A DNA stretch of 64,000 nucleotides from positions 1-64,000 of the forward strand of contig DAOTWY010000137.1 in assembly GCA_034435635.1 (NCBI GenBank), in the 5' to 3' direction. The translations under genes were made by a program, and so were the position numbers. Shown here piece by piece: positions 53,129 to 60,830 of this stretch (its first letter is position 1; every line of letters begins with the position of its first letter). Under the pieces are notes generated by a model. That model searched no databases, was not told the DNA's origin, and was given only the letters and a program-made list of their open reading frames with translations. Source of the DNA: DAOTWY01 sp003696565 (lineage in GTDB: Bacteria; Chloroflexota; Anaerolineae; Aggregatilineales; Phototrophicaceae).

Positions 53129-54332
53129 GCTCCAAAATGGTGGTTAAGTGCCCAACTAGCTGATTGACGTGGCTTTTTTCTGCAATGAGCGGCGGCACAA
53201 AGCGAATGACGTTTGCGCCTGCGTTAACCATCAGTAATCCGTGTGCATATCCTAATTCAACCACACGGGCAGCTACATCACGGGTTAGCTCTAACCCAAC
53301 CATCAACCCCCGCCCGCGAACATCCTTGACAATGGGGATGACAATTTTACTGAGTTGTTCAATGAGATATGCGCCAACTGTTTGAACGTGCGTCAGGAAA
53401 TCTGGCTGGGTAACGCGGCTCAAGACTTCTAAGGCGACACTGGTTACCAATGGTCCACCTGCAAACGTGGAACCATGCTCTCCAACATGCATTGCGTCTG
53501 CAACACGCTGCGTCATCAACACCGCGCCGATTGGTAACCCGGCAGCTAAAGGCTTAGCGATGGTCATGATGTCTGGCGTGGTTCCGCTTGGCTCATGTGC
53601 CCAGAGTGTTCCCGTCCGTCCCATGCCGCATTGAATTTCATCAAAGACCAATAATGCACTATGTTGGTCACAAAGATCACGTAGCCCTTTCAAAAATTCA
53701 GTTGTAGCGACGTTGATCCCACCTTCACCTTGAATGGGTTCAACGAACACGGCGGCAGTATTGTCATTGATGATGGCTTGTGCGCTTGCTAAGTTATTAA
53801 ATTCAGCCACTTTAACACCAGGTAGAAGCGGTTTGAACGGTTTTTGATATTTTTCACGCGGGGTTAGGGTAATAGACCCCATCGTTCGCCCATGAAAGGC
53901 ATTGCTAAACGTAACCAGCTCGTGTTTTTCTGGTTTGCCGGCTTCATATGCTAGTTTGCGTGCGAATTTTATAGCGGCTTCGTTTGCTTCTGTGCCGCTA
54001 TTCGTAAAAAACACCCGGTCAGCAAAGGAATGTTCTACCAATAACTTTGCTAGGCGGACGTGTGGCGCGGTGTGATATAAATTTGAGGTGTGGATAATGC
54101 CGTTTGCCAATTGTGCGGTGATAGCGCGTTGCACACCGGCATCGTTATAGCCGAAGATGTTCACGGCGATCCCAGCGACCCAGTCGGTATAAGCGTTGCC
54201 CTCGCTATCAAATAAAGTCATGCCATCGCCATGTACTAGGACAAATGGCGGACGTTTATAAGTCTGTGCGAGATAACTGGCTTCGCCTTCAATAATCTGA
54301 TCCGTTAATGTTTGTGTGTTTATCATAGACAC
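53112..54332 (-). CDS. argD: acetylornithine aminotransferase
   Basis: 406-residue class III PLP aminotransferase that makes N-acetylornithine from the semialdehyde. Key parts: FTNSGTEANEAAIKFARKLA, NAFHGRTMGSITLTPREKYQ, LLVFDEIQCGMGRTGTLWAHE (in part), and DIMTIAKPLAAGLPIGAVLM, in which Lys near 255 holds PLP. A closely related succinyldiaminopimelate or LysJ-type role cannot be excluded, but the neighbours argue for arginine. Confidence 0.93.
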   Translation of the reverse strand: MSMINTQTLTDQIIEGEASYLAQTYKRPPFVLVHGDGMTLFDSEGNAYTDWVAGIAVNIFGYNDAGVQRAITAQLANGIIHTSNLYHTAPHVRLAKLLVEHSFADRVFFTNSGTEANEAAIKFARKLAYEAGKPEKHELVTFSNAFHGRTMGSITLTPREKYQKPFKPLLPGVKVAEFNNLASAQAIINDNTAAVFVEPIQGEGGINVATTEFLKGLRDLCDQHSALLVFDEIQCGMGRTGTLWAHEPSGTTPDIMTIAKPLAAGLPIGAVLMTQRVADAMHVGEHGSTFAGGPLVTSVALEVLSRVTQPDFLTHVQTVGAYLIEQLSKIVIPIVKDVRGRGLMVGLELTRDVAARVVELGYAHGLLMVNAGANVIRFVPPLIAEKSHVNQLVGHLTTILERVNNE

Positions 54333-54365
54333 TTTCCTTTTTACTTGGTTTTCATTTTGATGAAG

Positions 54366-55148
54366 TCACTCAATGACGGTGCCGCCGTGTGATGTTAGTC
54401 CGTCTAGGTCTGTGATGACGGCTTGCTGTATTCCCATCTCTAGCATGTGCAGCGCGGTTTGTACTTTTGGGATCATCCCGCCGGAAATGGTGCCATCTGC
54501 AATCAGGCTTTGGGCTTGTGTTGCATTGAGTGTTTTTAGTAGCGTCCCATTTTTTAACACTCCCGGCACGTTGGTGATGAAGATGATTTTATTTGCGTTG
54601 ATTGTTGCACCGATTGCCCCGGCAACGTGGTCGGCATTGACGTTGTAAATGCCATGTGTGGCATCTCCCAGGCATACTGGGGCAATAACAGGGGTAATAT
54701 GTTGGTCTAGCAGCTTATACAGCATCGCCGCTTTAACGCTAACGACTTCTCCGGTGTAGTCTTGTATTTCCCGCGCGCGGATAAGTCCGTTATCCACGCC
54801 AGATATTCCCCAAGCATCTACCCCAGCGGCGATGAGATGCTGCACCACACGCTTATTGATTAAACCAGCTAAAACCATGCTTACCACGTCCATGGAGCGT
54901 TCATCTGTTATACGAATTCCGTTAATGTACTGCGGTTCAATGCCGAGGGTCTGTTGCATGGTGCTGATTTCTGCTCCGCCACCATGCACAATAATAACCG
55001 GTTCTGATAGGTTATAGATAACCGTGGCGAACTGTCGCAAAAAAGCCTTATCGCTAATCTCATGCCCGCTTACTTTGATAATGATGGGGCGGTTTGTCTT
55101 TTTGTGGTGTTTGTTGGCTAAAATTTTGATTTCTTTGCCGCGCTTCAT
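54366..55148 (-). CDS. argB: acetylglutamate kinase
   Basis: 260-residue amino-acid kinase that phosphorylates N-acetylglutamate. IIIKVSGHEISDKAFLRQ opens the fold (in part: RPIIIKVSGHE), IIVHGGGAEISTMQQTLG binds nucleotide and substrate, and NADHVAGAIGATINANKIIF and ISGGMIPKVQTALHMLEMG complete the site. It is short, without the N-terminal helix that lets arginine inhibit the hexameric forms, which would fit transcriptional control instead (see the leader). It starts three bases after argC. Confidence 0.93.
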   Translation of the reverse strand: MKRGKEIKILANKHHKKTNRPIIIKVSGHEISDKAFLRQFATVIYNLSEPVIIVHGGGAEISTMQQTLGIEPQYINGIRITDERSMDVVSMVLAGLINKRVVQHLIAAGVDAWGISGVDNGLIRAREIQDYTGEVVSVKAAMLYKLLDQHITPVIAPVCLGDATHGIYNVNADHVAGAIGATINANKIIFITNVPGVLKNGTLLKTLNATQAQSLIADGTISGGMIPKVQTALHMLEMGIQQAVITDLDGLTSHGGTVIE

Positions 55149-55151
55149 CGT

Positions 55152-56141
55152 TTAGAGTAATCCTATTGTCTCTGGATAGTTCATCATTACATTAAAACAC
55201 TGTACTGCTTGTCCCGCCGCGCCTTTCCGAAGATTATCAATAACGCTGGTGATGTGCAAATAACGCCCGTTAATTGGGGTTAGGCTGATGGCGCAATTAT
55301 TCTTCCGCACAGCATGGCGTAATGTGGCTTGTTCGCCAGCAGGCAAAACATCGATGAGCGACTCATGTTGATACACTTCTTCATAAAGTGCTTGCGGATC
55401 ATCAAATCCTGGTTTAAGTGTGACATAAATGCTAGACATCAACCCGCGGTCAACTGGAATGAGGTGCGGTGTAAAAATCAAGGTGCCAACATTCGGATTG
55501 ATCTTGTGAATTTCTTGCTCCATCTCGCTGATATGGCGATGACTTCTGCCAGGTGAATATGGAGAAAGATTACCAAACACTTCAACAAAATGCGTATTCG
55601 ACTTAGGCACGCGCCCTGCACCACTTACACCGGATTTTGCATCGACGATGATGGGCGCATCCGGTTGGAGCGCATCAGATTTTAGTAAAGGATATAACCC
55701 AAGCAACGTTGCTGTTGGATAGCAGCCCGGTACCGCGACTAAATCCGCGTTATGTAGCTTTTCTCTGTTGATCTCTACCAATCCATAGGGGGCATCATGC
55801 AGCAGTTCTGGGTGTGGGTGTGGAATTTTATACCATCTCTCATAGGTGGATGGATCATCCAGACGTAAATCTGCGCTAAGATCAATCACCTTAACACCGG
55901 CAGCTTTACCTTGTGCTGCGATAATGGCGGATTCCTTATGTGGCAGTGCCAAGAAGATCACATCAGCTTGTGTTAAGTCTGCATGATCCGGCGGGATATA
56001 GTGCAGATGGGTAAAGGGAACACGTTCCCCGGCATAAGTGCTGGATGTGGCAAAGATGATTTCAACATGGGGGTGGCGTGCCAAAATTTCCACCAAGTCT
56101 TGCCCAGCATAACCAGACGCGCCAAAAATACCTACTCGCAT
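55152..56141 (-). CDS. argC: N-acetyl-gamma-glutamyl-phosphate reductase
   Basis: 329-residue reductase, second step from acetylglutamyl phosphate. The Rossmann loop RVGIFGASGYAGQDLVEILA is at the N terminus, the active-site Cys lies in VAVPGCYPTATLLGLYPLL (near 138), and the SGVSGAGRVP and GRSHRHISEMEQEI stretches are typical of type 1 ArgC. GAGGAG stands 11 bases ahead of the ATG. It is the first structural gene of argCBDJ-carA and lies directly after an attenuator. Confidence 0.95.
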   Translation of the reverse strand: MRVGIFGASGYAGQDLVEILARHPHVEIIFATSSTYAGERVPFTHLHYIPPDHADLTQADVIFLALPHKESAIIAAQGKAAGVKVIDLSADLRLDDPSTYERWYKIPHPHPELLHDAPYGLVEINREKLHNADLVAVPGCYPTATLLGLYPLLKSDALQPDAPIIVDAKSGVSGAGRVPKSNTHFVEVFGNLSPYSPGRSHRHISEMEQEIHKINPNVGTLIFTPHLIPVDRGLMSSIYVTLKPGFDDPQALYEEVYQHESLIDVLPAGEQATLRHAVRKNNCAISLTPINGRYLHITSVIDNLRKGAAGQAVQCFNVMMNYPETIGLL

Positions 56142-56160
56142 AGACTCAACTGCTCCTCAT

Positions 56161-56190
56161 AAAAAAGCCCCGACCGAATTTGGTCAGGGC
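56161..56190 (-). terminator. attenuator terminator ahead of argC
   Basis: On the minus strand GCCCTGACC (from 56190) pairs with GGTCGGGGC (to 56167) around a six-base loop (nine pairs, one G-T), followed by TTTTTT at 56166-56161. The stem ends 20 bases before the argC start. Its left arm is also complementary to a segment inside the leader gene, so it can be blocked. Confidence 0.88.
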
Positions 56191-56212
56191 ATGGTTCATC
56201 GTGTGTGATTGG

Positions 56213-56293
56213 CTAGCAACACAAGTAACCCAACCTGACCAGGGTAGCCTTTGGGCAACGACGACGGTTGATTGTGCTTGTGTAGAGAGCCAT
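56213..56293 (-). CDS. arginine leader peptide
   Basis: 26 codons, from an ATG at 56293 with GAGGA seven bases ahead, to TAG at 56213. Residues 10-12 are Arg-Arg-Arg (three CGT codons, plus strand 56258-56266), and Arg20 is a fourth. A segment over codons 18-20 (GGTCAGG, plus strand 56234-56240) is complementary to CCTGACC in the terminator (56182-56188). An alternative stem (CCCAA 56251-56255 with TTGGG 56229-56233) would sequester that segment. This is the layout of a his- or trp-type attenuator. Low Arg-tRNA would stall the ribosome on codons 10-12, free the antiterminator, and let transcription run into argC. Regulation itself is inferred. Confidence 0.85.
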   Translation of the reverse strand: MALYTSTINRRRCPKATLVRLGYLCC

Positions 56294-56311
56294 AATTGTT
56301 TCCTCAACTTT

Positions 56312-56332
56312 CGTGCAACATTATAATGCACG
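56312..56332. promoter_or_regulatory. inverted repeat around the arg promoter -10
   Basis: CGTGCA (56312-56317) and TGCACG (56327-56332) are exact inverted copies, nine bases apart, on both sides of the -10 element (56320-56325) of the arg leader. The centre reads ATTATAAT, so both strands carry a TATAAT. It could be an operator, or part of back-to-back promoters for the leader and the channel gene at 56400. It does not fit an ArgR box. Confidence 0.4.
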
Positions 56333-56348
56333 TTTGTGATTTGGTAAA
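56320..56348 (-). promoter_or_regulatory. promoter of the arg leader and operon
   Basis: The minus strand shows TTTACC (56343-56348) and TATAAT (56320-56325) with 17 bases between. The start of transcription near 56313 leaves about 20 bases before the leader ATG, which is normal for an attenuated operon. Confidence 0.55.
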
Positions 56349-56399
56349 CAAATTGAATAAAGTTCGTATATTTTTTCATAGTCATTAGGCAGGTTGCCC

Positions 56400-57002
56400 A
56401 TGTTGCTCTTTTTGGATTGGTTTGGTACAGCGGTTTTTGCTATTACTGGGGCGTTGGTCGCGCGGGAAAAGCGCATGGATTTATTTGGCGTTGTTGTGGT
56501 CGCACTGGTTACGGCATTAGGCGGCGGGACGATACGCGATCTTATTTTACAGCGAGAAATATTTTGGGTCGTGGATGAAATCTACATCTGGATTGGGGTA
56601 TTGGCAGCAATTTTGACATTTGTGGTTGCACATTTGAACTTATTGCCACGCCGTCCCTTGTTGATTGCGGATGCATTTGGATTATCCGTCTTTACGGTGA
56701 TTGGTGTTCAAACGGGCTTGGCTAGCGGTGTCACCCCGTTGATTGCGGTTATTATGGGCGTGATGACGGCTACTTTTGGGGGGATGATTCGCGATTTGCT
56801 CTCTAACCGGATTCCACTGATTTTACACAGTGAGTTATATGCAACAGCGGCGTTGTGTGGTGCGACGGTTTATGTACTATTAGCAAATGCGTCGCCAGAG
56901 TGGCGTATGCTCATTGCAGCAACTGTGACGCTGGGCTTGCGGCTGGCAGCTATCCGTTGGAATTGGTCATTACCAGTTACACTTGCCCCGGCGAATGTAT
57001 GA
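56400..57002 (+). CDS. TRIC-type (UPF0126/YicG) membrane channel protein
   Basis: About 200 residues with seven membrane helices and two internal repeats. Each repeat has the GGG(T/M)IRDL motif: ALGGGTIRDLIL (about 42-53) and TFGGMIRDLLSN (about 127-138), the glycine-rich helix break that forms the pore in bacterial TRIC channels. Likely a monovalent-cation channel. The ATG at 56400 is chosen over a TTG two codons upstream because AGG stands six bases before it. It is divergent from the arg leader. Confidence 0.88.
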   Translation: MLLFLDWFGTAVFAITGALVAREKRMDLFGVVVVALVTALGGGTIRDLILQREIFWVVDEIYIWIGVLAAILTFVVAHLNLLPRRPLLIADAFGLSVFTVIGVQTGLASGVTPLIAVIMGVMTATFGGMIRDLLSNRIPLILHSELYATAALCGATVYVLLANASPEWRMLIAATVTLGLRLAAIRWNWSLPVTLAPANV

Positions 57003-57065
57003 TAAGTCTCCTCATGTGTGTCTCATCACGAGATATTTTTCTTAAAAACAATTGGGGTGTTCTCG

Positions 57066-57150
57066 TCGTTGCCAAGGAATAAATCCCCTGGCAACGCTAT
57101 TTATGTTATTCATGGGGCGACTAACGCTAGCGTGCATGTTCCCTTATGCT
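57066..57150 (+). repeat. dispersed intergenic repeat, copy B
   Basis: Lies between the convergent channel and cystathionine gamma-synthase-like genes. It contains a hairpin with arms CGTTGCCA (57067-57074) and TGGCAACG (57089-57096), the block AAGGAATAAATCCCCTGGCA, then TTCATGGGG, and the tail CTAACGCTAGCGTGCATG. It can be read as a terminator as well as a repeat. Copies A, C and D are in this window. Confidence 0.55.
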
Positions 57151-58286
57151 AGAGATTCCAACGCTTGGCGCACATCTGCCATTAAATCGTCTACATGTTC
57201 AATCCCAATGCTTAAGCGAACTAGCCCCGGCGGGACAGCGATGTCACTATCGGCAGTGCTAGCGTGTGTCATGCTGTAGGGATGTTCAATCAGGCTTTCT
57301 ACACCGCCTAAACTTTCTGCCAAAGCGAATAATTTAGTGCGGGAAACCATCCGCCGGGCTGCTTCATCGCTGGCTAAAATGATGCTAATCATCCCGCCTG
57401 GATAGCGCATTTGCTTTTTGGCTAACTCATATTGAGGATGACTCTCTAAGCCTGGATATAGCACCCGCTCCACACGTGGATGATCCTCCAACATTCGCGC
57501 GATTGCTAGCGCATTTTGGCTATGTCGTTCAATCCTCAAACCCAATGTTTTGATGCCGCGTAGTGTTAAAAAGCAATCCATTGGACCAGGCACAGCCCCC
57601 ACAGCATTTTGTAAAAACTTTAATTCCTGATAGAGCGATTCGTCGTTCATCACCAACATGCCACCGACGACATCACTATGCCCGCCTAAATATTTGGTGG
57701 TGCTATGCATGACAATATCCGCGCCTAATTTAAGCGGCTGCTGGATAGCTGGAGAAGCAAACGTATTATCTACCACTACACGTACACCTGATGGTGTCAC
57801 TGCTTTTAAAGCCGCAATATCGGCTAATTTCATCATTGGGTTGGTAGGGGTTTCTAGCCATAATAATTTTGTTTCTGGTTTAAAAGCCGCTTTCACCGCA
57901 TCCAGATCAGTTAAATCTACCCAAGTAAAACGAATGCCGTACCGTGCATGTACTTTTTCAAATAAACGATATGTCCCCCCATACACATCATCCCCAACAA
58001 CAACATGATCCCCGGGGTTAAGCAAGCGCAATACGGTATCAATGGCTGCTAATCCACTGGCAAACGCTAAGGCAAACTGACCGCCTTCAATTGCCGCCAT
58101 ACATTCTTGAAGAGCTGTACGGGTGGGGTTATCTGTGCGGCTATATTCATATCCTTTGTGTTGTGCAGGTGCGCTTTGGACATAGGTTGATGTTTGATAA
58201 ATCGGGGTCATCACTGCGCCGGTTGTTGGGTCTGGTTCCTGCCCGGCATGGATCGCTAATGTATCTAAATGATAATTTTCACTCAT
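57144..58286 (-). CDS. metB: cystathionine gamma-synthase/lyase family enzyme
   Basis: 380-residue PLP enzyme of the Cys/Met metabolism family. YSRTDNPTRTALQECMAAIEG (in part), AFASGLAAIDTVLRLL, DDVYGGTYRLF, VVDNTFASPAIQQPL and HSTTKYLGGHSDVVGG (PLP Lys near 198) are diagnostic. Gamma-synthase and gamma-lyase cannot be told apart from sequence alone, so the symbol is tentative. The ATG at 58286 follows GGAAAG; a longer frame from 58301 has no such site. Confidence 0.83.
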   Translation of the reverse strand: MSENYHLDTLAIHAGQEPDPTTGAVMTPIYQTSTYVQSAPAQHKGYEYSRTDNPTRTALQECMAAIEGGQFALAFASGLAAIDTVLRLLNPGDHVVVGDDVYGGTYRLFEKVHARYGIRFTWVDLTDLDAVKAAFKPETKLLWLETPTNPMMKLADIAALKAVTPSGVRVVVDNTFASPAIQQPLKLGADIVMHSTTKYLGGHSDVVGGMLVMNDESLYQELKFLQNAVGAVPGPMDCFLTLRGIKTLGLRIERHSQNALAIARMLEDHPRVERVLYPGLESHPQYELAKKQMRYPGGMISIILASDEAARRMVSRTKLFALAESLGGVESLIEHPYSMTHASTADSDIAVPPGLVRLSIGIEHVDDLMADVRQALESLA

Positions 58287-58323
58287 GATAATTCTTTCCA
58301 ACTATGGTCAAAATTTTAAGAGG

Positions 58324-58352
58324 ATTATATGATGACCGGACAGTTTTTGAAA
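58324..58352 (-). promoter_or_regulatory. promoter of the metB-like gene
   Basis: TTCAAA (58347-58352) and TATAAT (58324-58329) on the minus strand are 17 bases apart. The leader would be about 35 bases. No SAM riboswitch-like structure was seen. Confidence 0.45.
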
Positions 58353-58366
58353 TGTGAGATCAACTG

Positions 58367-59116
58367 ATGCGTAATCGACTCATCTTCATCATGCCGGCGA
58401 TTTTGATAATTGCAGCAGTCACAGTTATGCTGATACAACGTGAACCACCAGACCCAGAAGGGTTTGAAAAGCCAACGCACACCGCCCCCCCATTCAGCGC
58501 ACAGGTAAACATTACATCCCCGCGCAATGGAACGATTATCTATGCAGAAAATCTTATCATAAGCGGCACGATTAGTGACTCGCCGCAGGCGTTTATGGTG
58601 CAGATTGTTACACCAGACAACGTTGAAATCGCTCGTACAACTGTGGACGCACAGCCAAGCAGTTGGTCGATTGAAATCCCGACACCCCGCACGGATGAAC
58701 CCCTGGAGGCAGAAATCCGTTTAATCCCAACAAATGGTGACAGTGGTGTTTATGATCGAGTTTCTGTTTTGCTGGATGACCAAGCAAACCGCCCTGAAGG
58801 GATTTATGGCAGTGTAACCTTGCCGCGTGTTGGCATGGAAATGGGTGGGGATACTATTTTGGTAGAAGGGCGTGTTTCCGGTGTGGAAAGTGTAACCGTT
58901 CAACTTATGGGAGACAGTACAACAAACATCATTAGCAGTGTTATTGTCGATGTCGGTAACCCTTATTTATTGAACGATGTGCCTTGGCAGGCAGAGATAC
59001 CTACTCATGGTTATATGGGTTCTGGCGTTGTGATGGTGTTCTTCACGTCACCAACAGATGATACAGACCCTTTAGTAGAAACCATCCCAATTGTTATAAC
59101 ACAAGCGGCAGGTTGA
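58367..59116 (+). CDS. membrane-anchored protein with Gmad2-like domain
   Basis: 249 residues. A membrane helix at about 5-22 is followed by two immunoglobulin-like beta domains. The first (about 47-140) reads INITSPRNGTIIYAENLIIS, GTISDSPQAFMVQIV and resembles Gmad2, which is found near spore-germination and peptidoglycan proteins but is widespread. The second (about 150-245) repeats VEGRVSGVESVTVQLM. It is likely exposed outside the cell. The product and its partner are unknown. Confidence 0.7.
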   Translation: MRNRLIFIMPAILIIAAVTVMLIQREPPDPEGFEKPTHTAPPFSAQVNITSPRNGTIIYAENLIISGTISDSPQAFMVQIVTPDNVEIARTTVDAQPSSWSIEIPTPRTDEPLEAEIRLIPTNGDSGVYDRVSVLLDDQANRPEGIYGSVTLPRVGMEMGGDTILVEGRVSGVESVTVQLMGDSTTNIISSVIVDVGNPYLLNDVPWQAEIPTHGYMGSGVVMVFFTSPTDDTDPLVETIPIVITQAAG

Positions 59117-59177
59117 TAACTGTTTGTATTTAGTTTGCACCTGCACCTGGAAATCTAATTAATATCGGGTATCCTTC

Positions 59178-59207
59178 TTGACCGCTTTTTTTGTTTCAGC
59201 CTATAAT
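59178..59207 (+). promoter_or_regulatory. promoter of the deoxynucleoside kinase gene
   Basis: TTGACC (59178-59183) and TATAAT (59202-59207) with an 18-base spacer lie about 41 bases before the ATG at 59249. This is the closest match to the sigma-70 consensus in the window. Confidence 0.65.
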
Positions 59208-59248
59208 CAACATGGCACATAAGTTCTAATCCGAAATAAGAGGAATCT

Positions 59249-59878
59249 ATGCAAGATTTATTTATCGCTATCGCAGGCAACATCGGCGCGGGGAAAAGCA
59301 CGCTCACAGGTCTCCTTGCAGATTATTTTGATTGGCAACCATTTTATGAAGCAAACGCAGAAAACCCCTATCTAGAAGATTTCTATCGTGATATGGAGCG
59401 GTGGAGTTTTCATTCTCAGATATTTTTCTTGAGCAAGCGTTTAGAACATCATCGTCAATTGGTGGATTATCCTGGTAGTGTAGTACAAGATCGGACGGTA
59501 TACGAAGATGCTGAGATTTTCGCTTGCAATTTGTATCGCCAAGGGGATATGAGTGAACGGGATTATGATACGTATCGCCGTTTGTATCATGCCGTGTGCA
59601 AGTTTTTGCCCCCACCGCATTTGATTATTTACCTCAAGTCTAGTGTGGATACACTCATGGCACGTATCTTACAACGTGGGCGTGATTTTGAGCAAGACAT
59701 CAAGCGGGAATATATCGCCGCGTTAAATGATTTATATAACAATTGGATTGACAATTGGACGCTTTGCCCCGTGCTGACAATCGATATGGATTCGCTCGAC
59801 TTTGTTCAGCGGGAAGATGATCTCCAGCGCATTATTGATCAAATTGAGGCGTTATTGCCACAAGAAATTGGACGATAA
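59249..59878 (+). CDS. deoxynucleoside kinase
   Basis: 209-residue kinase of the dNK family that phosphorylates deoxynucleosides for salvage. P-loop GNIGAGKST (9-17), EANAENPYLEDFYRDMERW, the ERS-like VVQDRTVYEDAEIFACNLY and LIIYLKSSVDTLMARIL with RGRDFEQDI are all as expected. Whether it prefers deoxyadenosine, deoxyguanosine or deoxycytidine cannot be read off. AGAGGA stands 5-10 bases before the ATG. A monocistronic unit with its own promoter. Confidence 0.9.
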   Translation: MQDLFIAIAGNIGAGKSTLTGLLADYFDWQPFYEANAENPYLEDFYRDMERWSFHSQIFFLSKRLEHHRQLVDYPGSVVQDRTVYEDAEIFACNLYRQGDMSERDYDTYRRLYHAVCKFLPPPHLIIYLKSSVDTLMARILQRGRDFEQDIKREYIAALNDLYNNWIDNWTLCPVLTIDMDSLDFVQREDDLQRIIDQIEALLPQEIGR

Positions 59879-59885
59879 TTTGTAC

Positions 59886-60040
59886 ATGCGTGAGCGTGGA
59901 GATCAATCCCGCCTGCTAATTTGATTACCCCATGAATGAGCTTGATTTCAGACAATTATTCCGTACAAAAATCCCATTCATGGGGTGGATACCATTACCA
60001 GGAGATTTATTCTTCGGTAAAAATGGCGGTACACGTTAGT
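59886..60040 (-). repeat. dispersed intergenic repeat, copy D
   Basis: Between the convergent kinase gene and a minus-strand gene. Read on the minus strand it has GAATAAATCTCCTGG, then CCCCATGAATGGG, then CATTCATGGGG and a tail AAATTAGCAGGCGGGATTG. It is the longest of the four copies and appears to carry two CCCATTCATGGG-type palindromes. It may also end transcription from both sides. Confidence 0.5.
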
Positions 60041-60048
60041 AATTCAGA

Positions 60049-60453
60049 TTATAATTCAGCATTGTTCCAATCCAGGTTTTTAAGTGTTGGGTCTTTTTGT
60101 TTAAGATAAGCTATTGCTTCATCTAAAGTTTTAACAGTGTGGTTGTTAACATTTATAAGGTAATTGCCGATAGATGCAATTGTTGTAACTAGCCGGTTTT
60201 CATTGATATTGATATTCCAGCTCAGCTGATGCACAACTTTAAACCGACTAACCATACGCTGTAACATGGATAATGAAAATTTTATTCTCTCTATTTTCAA
60301 CCCATTGCTAATGTGGTGTATGGGCGGGGTGCCATTATGAATATAGGCTTGCAACTCGTGGAGAAATTGCGAAAGATCTTCAGCAGTAATAACACCTTCA
60401 AAACAAGTGTAAATCACTCGTTTTTCGACTAGCCACATCATCTTGTACGGCAT
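60049..60453 (-). CDS. small STAS-like protein of unknown function
   Basis: 134 residues. MMWLVEKRVIYTCFEGVITAED and the following alpha-beta pattern (LSQFLHELQAYIHNG, RLVTTIASIGNYLINVNNH, TVKTLDEAIAYLKQ) are reminiscent of the STAS/SpoIIAA fold, but there is no clear Ser phosphorylation site. GGAGG seven bases before the ATG at 60453 fixes the start; a longer frame from 60510 has no Shine-Dalgarno. Confidence 0.6.
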   Translation of the reverse strand: MPYKMMWLVEKRVIYTCFEGVITAEDLSQFLHELQAYIHNGTPPIHHISNGLKIERIKFSLSMLQRMVSRFKVVHQLSWNININENRLVTTIASIGNYLINVNNHTVKTLDEAIAYLKQKDPTLKNLDWNNAEL

Positions 60454-60579
60454 CGTTTGTCCTCCGTGAGTTAAAAATAATACACTACTTAGTTTTTTAT
60501 CGAGGATCAATTTCTTAAGATAGGATCATTTATTAGTATGTTATGATAATTAGCATAGCATATCAATAAGTACAAGTAA

Positions 60580-60825
60580 ATGAGATTGATAGTGATTGAA
60601 AACTTGTTAAAGCGTGTAGAAAAATTATCAACAACCCAGTTGGAAGAAATCCATCAATATATGGCAACCCGTCCTTATCGATTAGAGGAACGCTCTCCCA
60701 CGCCGGAAGAGCAACAAGCAGTTATACAAGCCTTACAGGAATTTGTTGAACAGGCAACACCACTGGATGATCAAGAAGAAGCCCGGCTAGCGGGCTTGGG
60801 GGACTTTAAATTATCGGATGCTTAG
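60580..60825 (+). CDS. small acidic hypothetical protein
   Basis: 81 residues, helical: LLKRVEKLSTTQLEEIHQYM and PTPEEQQAVIQALQEFVEQA. It has the look of a short helical regulator or antitoxin, but no toxin gene is adjacent and the C-terminal EEARLAGLGDFKLSDA is not a known motif. Its upstream region is shared with the minus-strand gene at 60453. No strong Shine-Dalgarno; a GTG at codon 5 is an alternative start. Confidence 0.45.
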   Translation: MRLIVIENLLKRVEKLSTTQLEEIHQYMATRPYRLEERSPTPEEQQAVIQALQEFVEQATPLDDQEEARLAGLGDFKLSDA

Positions 60826-60830
60826 TTGTA

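Noticed and set aside
56142..56393. T-box riboswitch or ArgR box ahead of argC
   Set aside because: No T-box sequence or specifier stem seen, and the inverted repeat does not fit the ArgR operator; the leader ORF explains the region better.
58287..58366. SAM riboswitch ahead of the metB-like gene
   Set aside because: The leader is only about 35-80 bases and shows no SAM-I, -II or -IV type structure.
60580..60825. Toxin-antitoxin antitoxin
   Set aside because: No toxin gene is adjacent; the neighbours are an M20 enzyme and a STAS-like protein.
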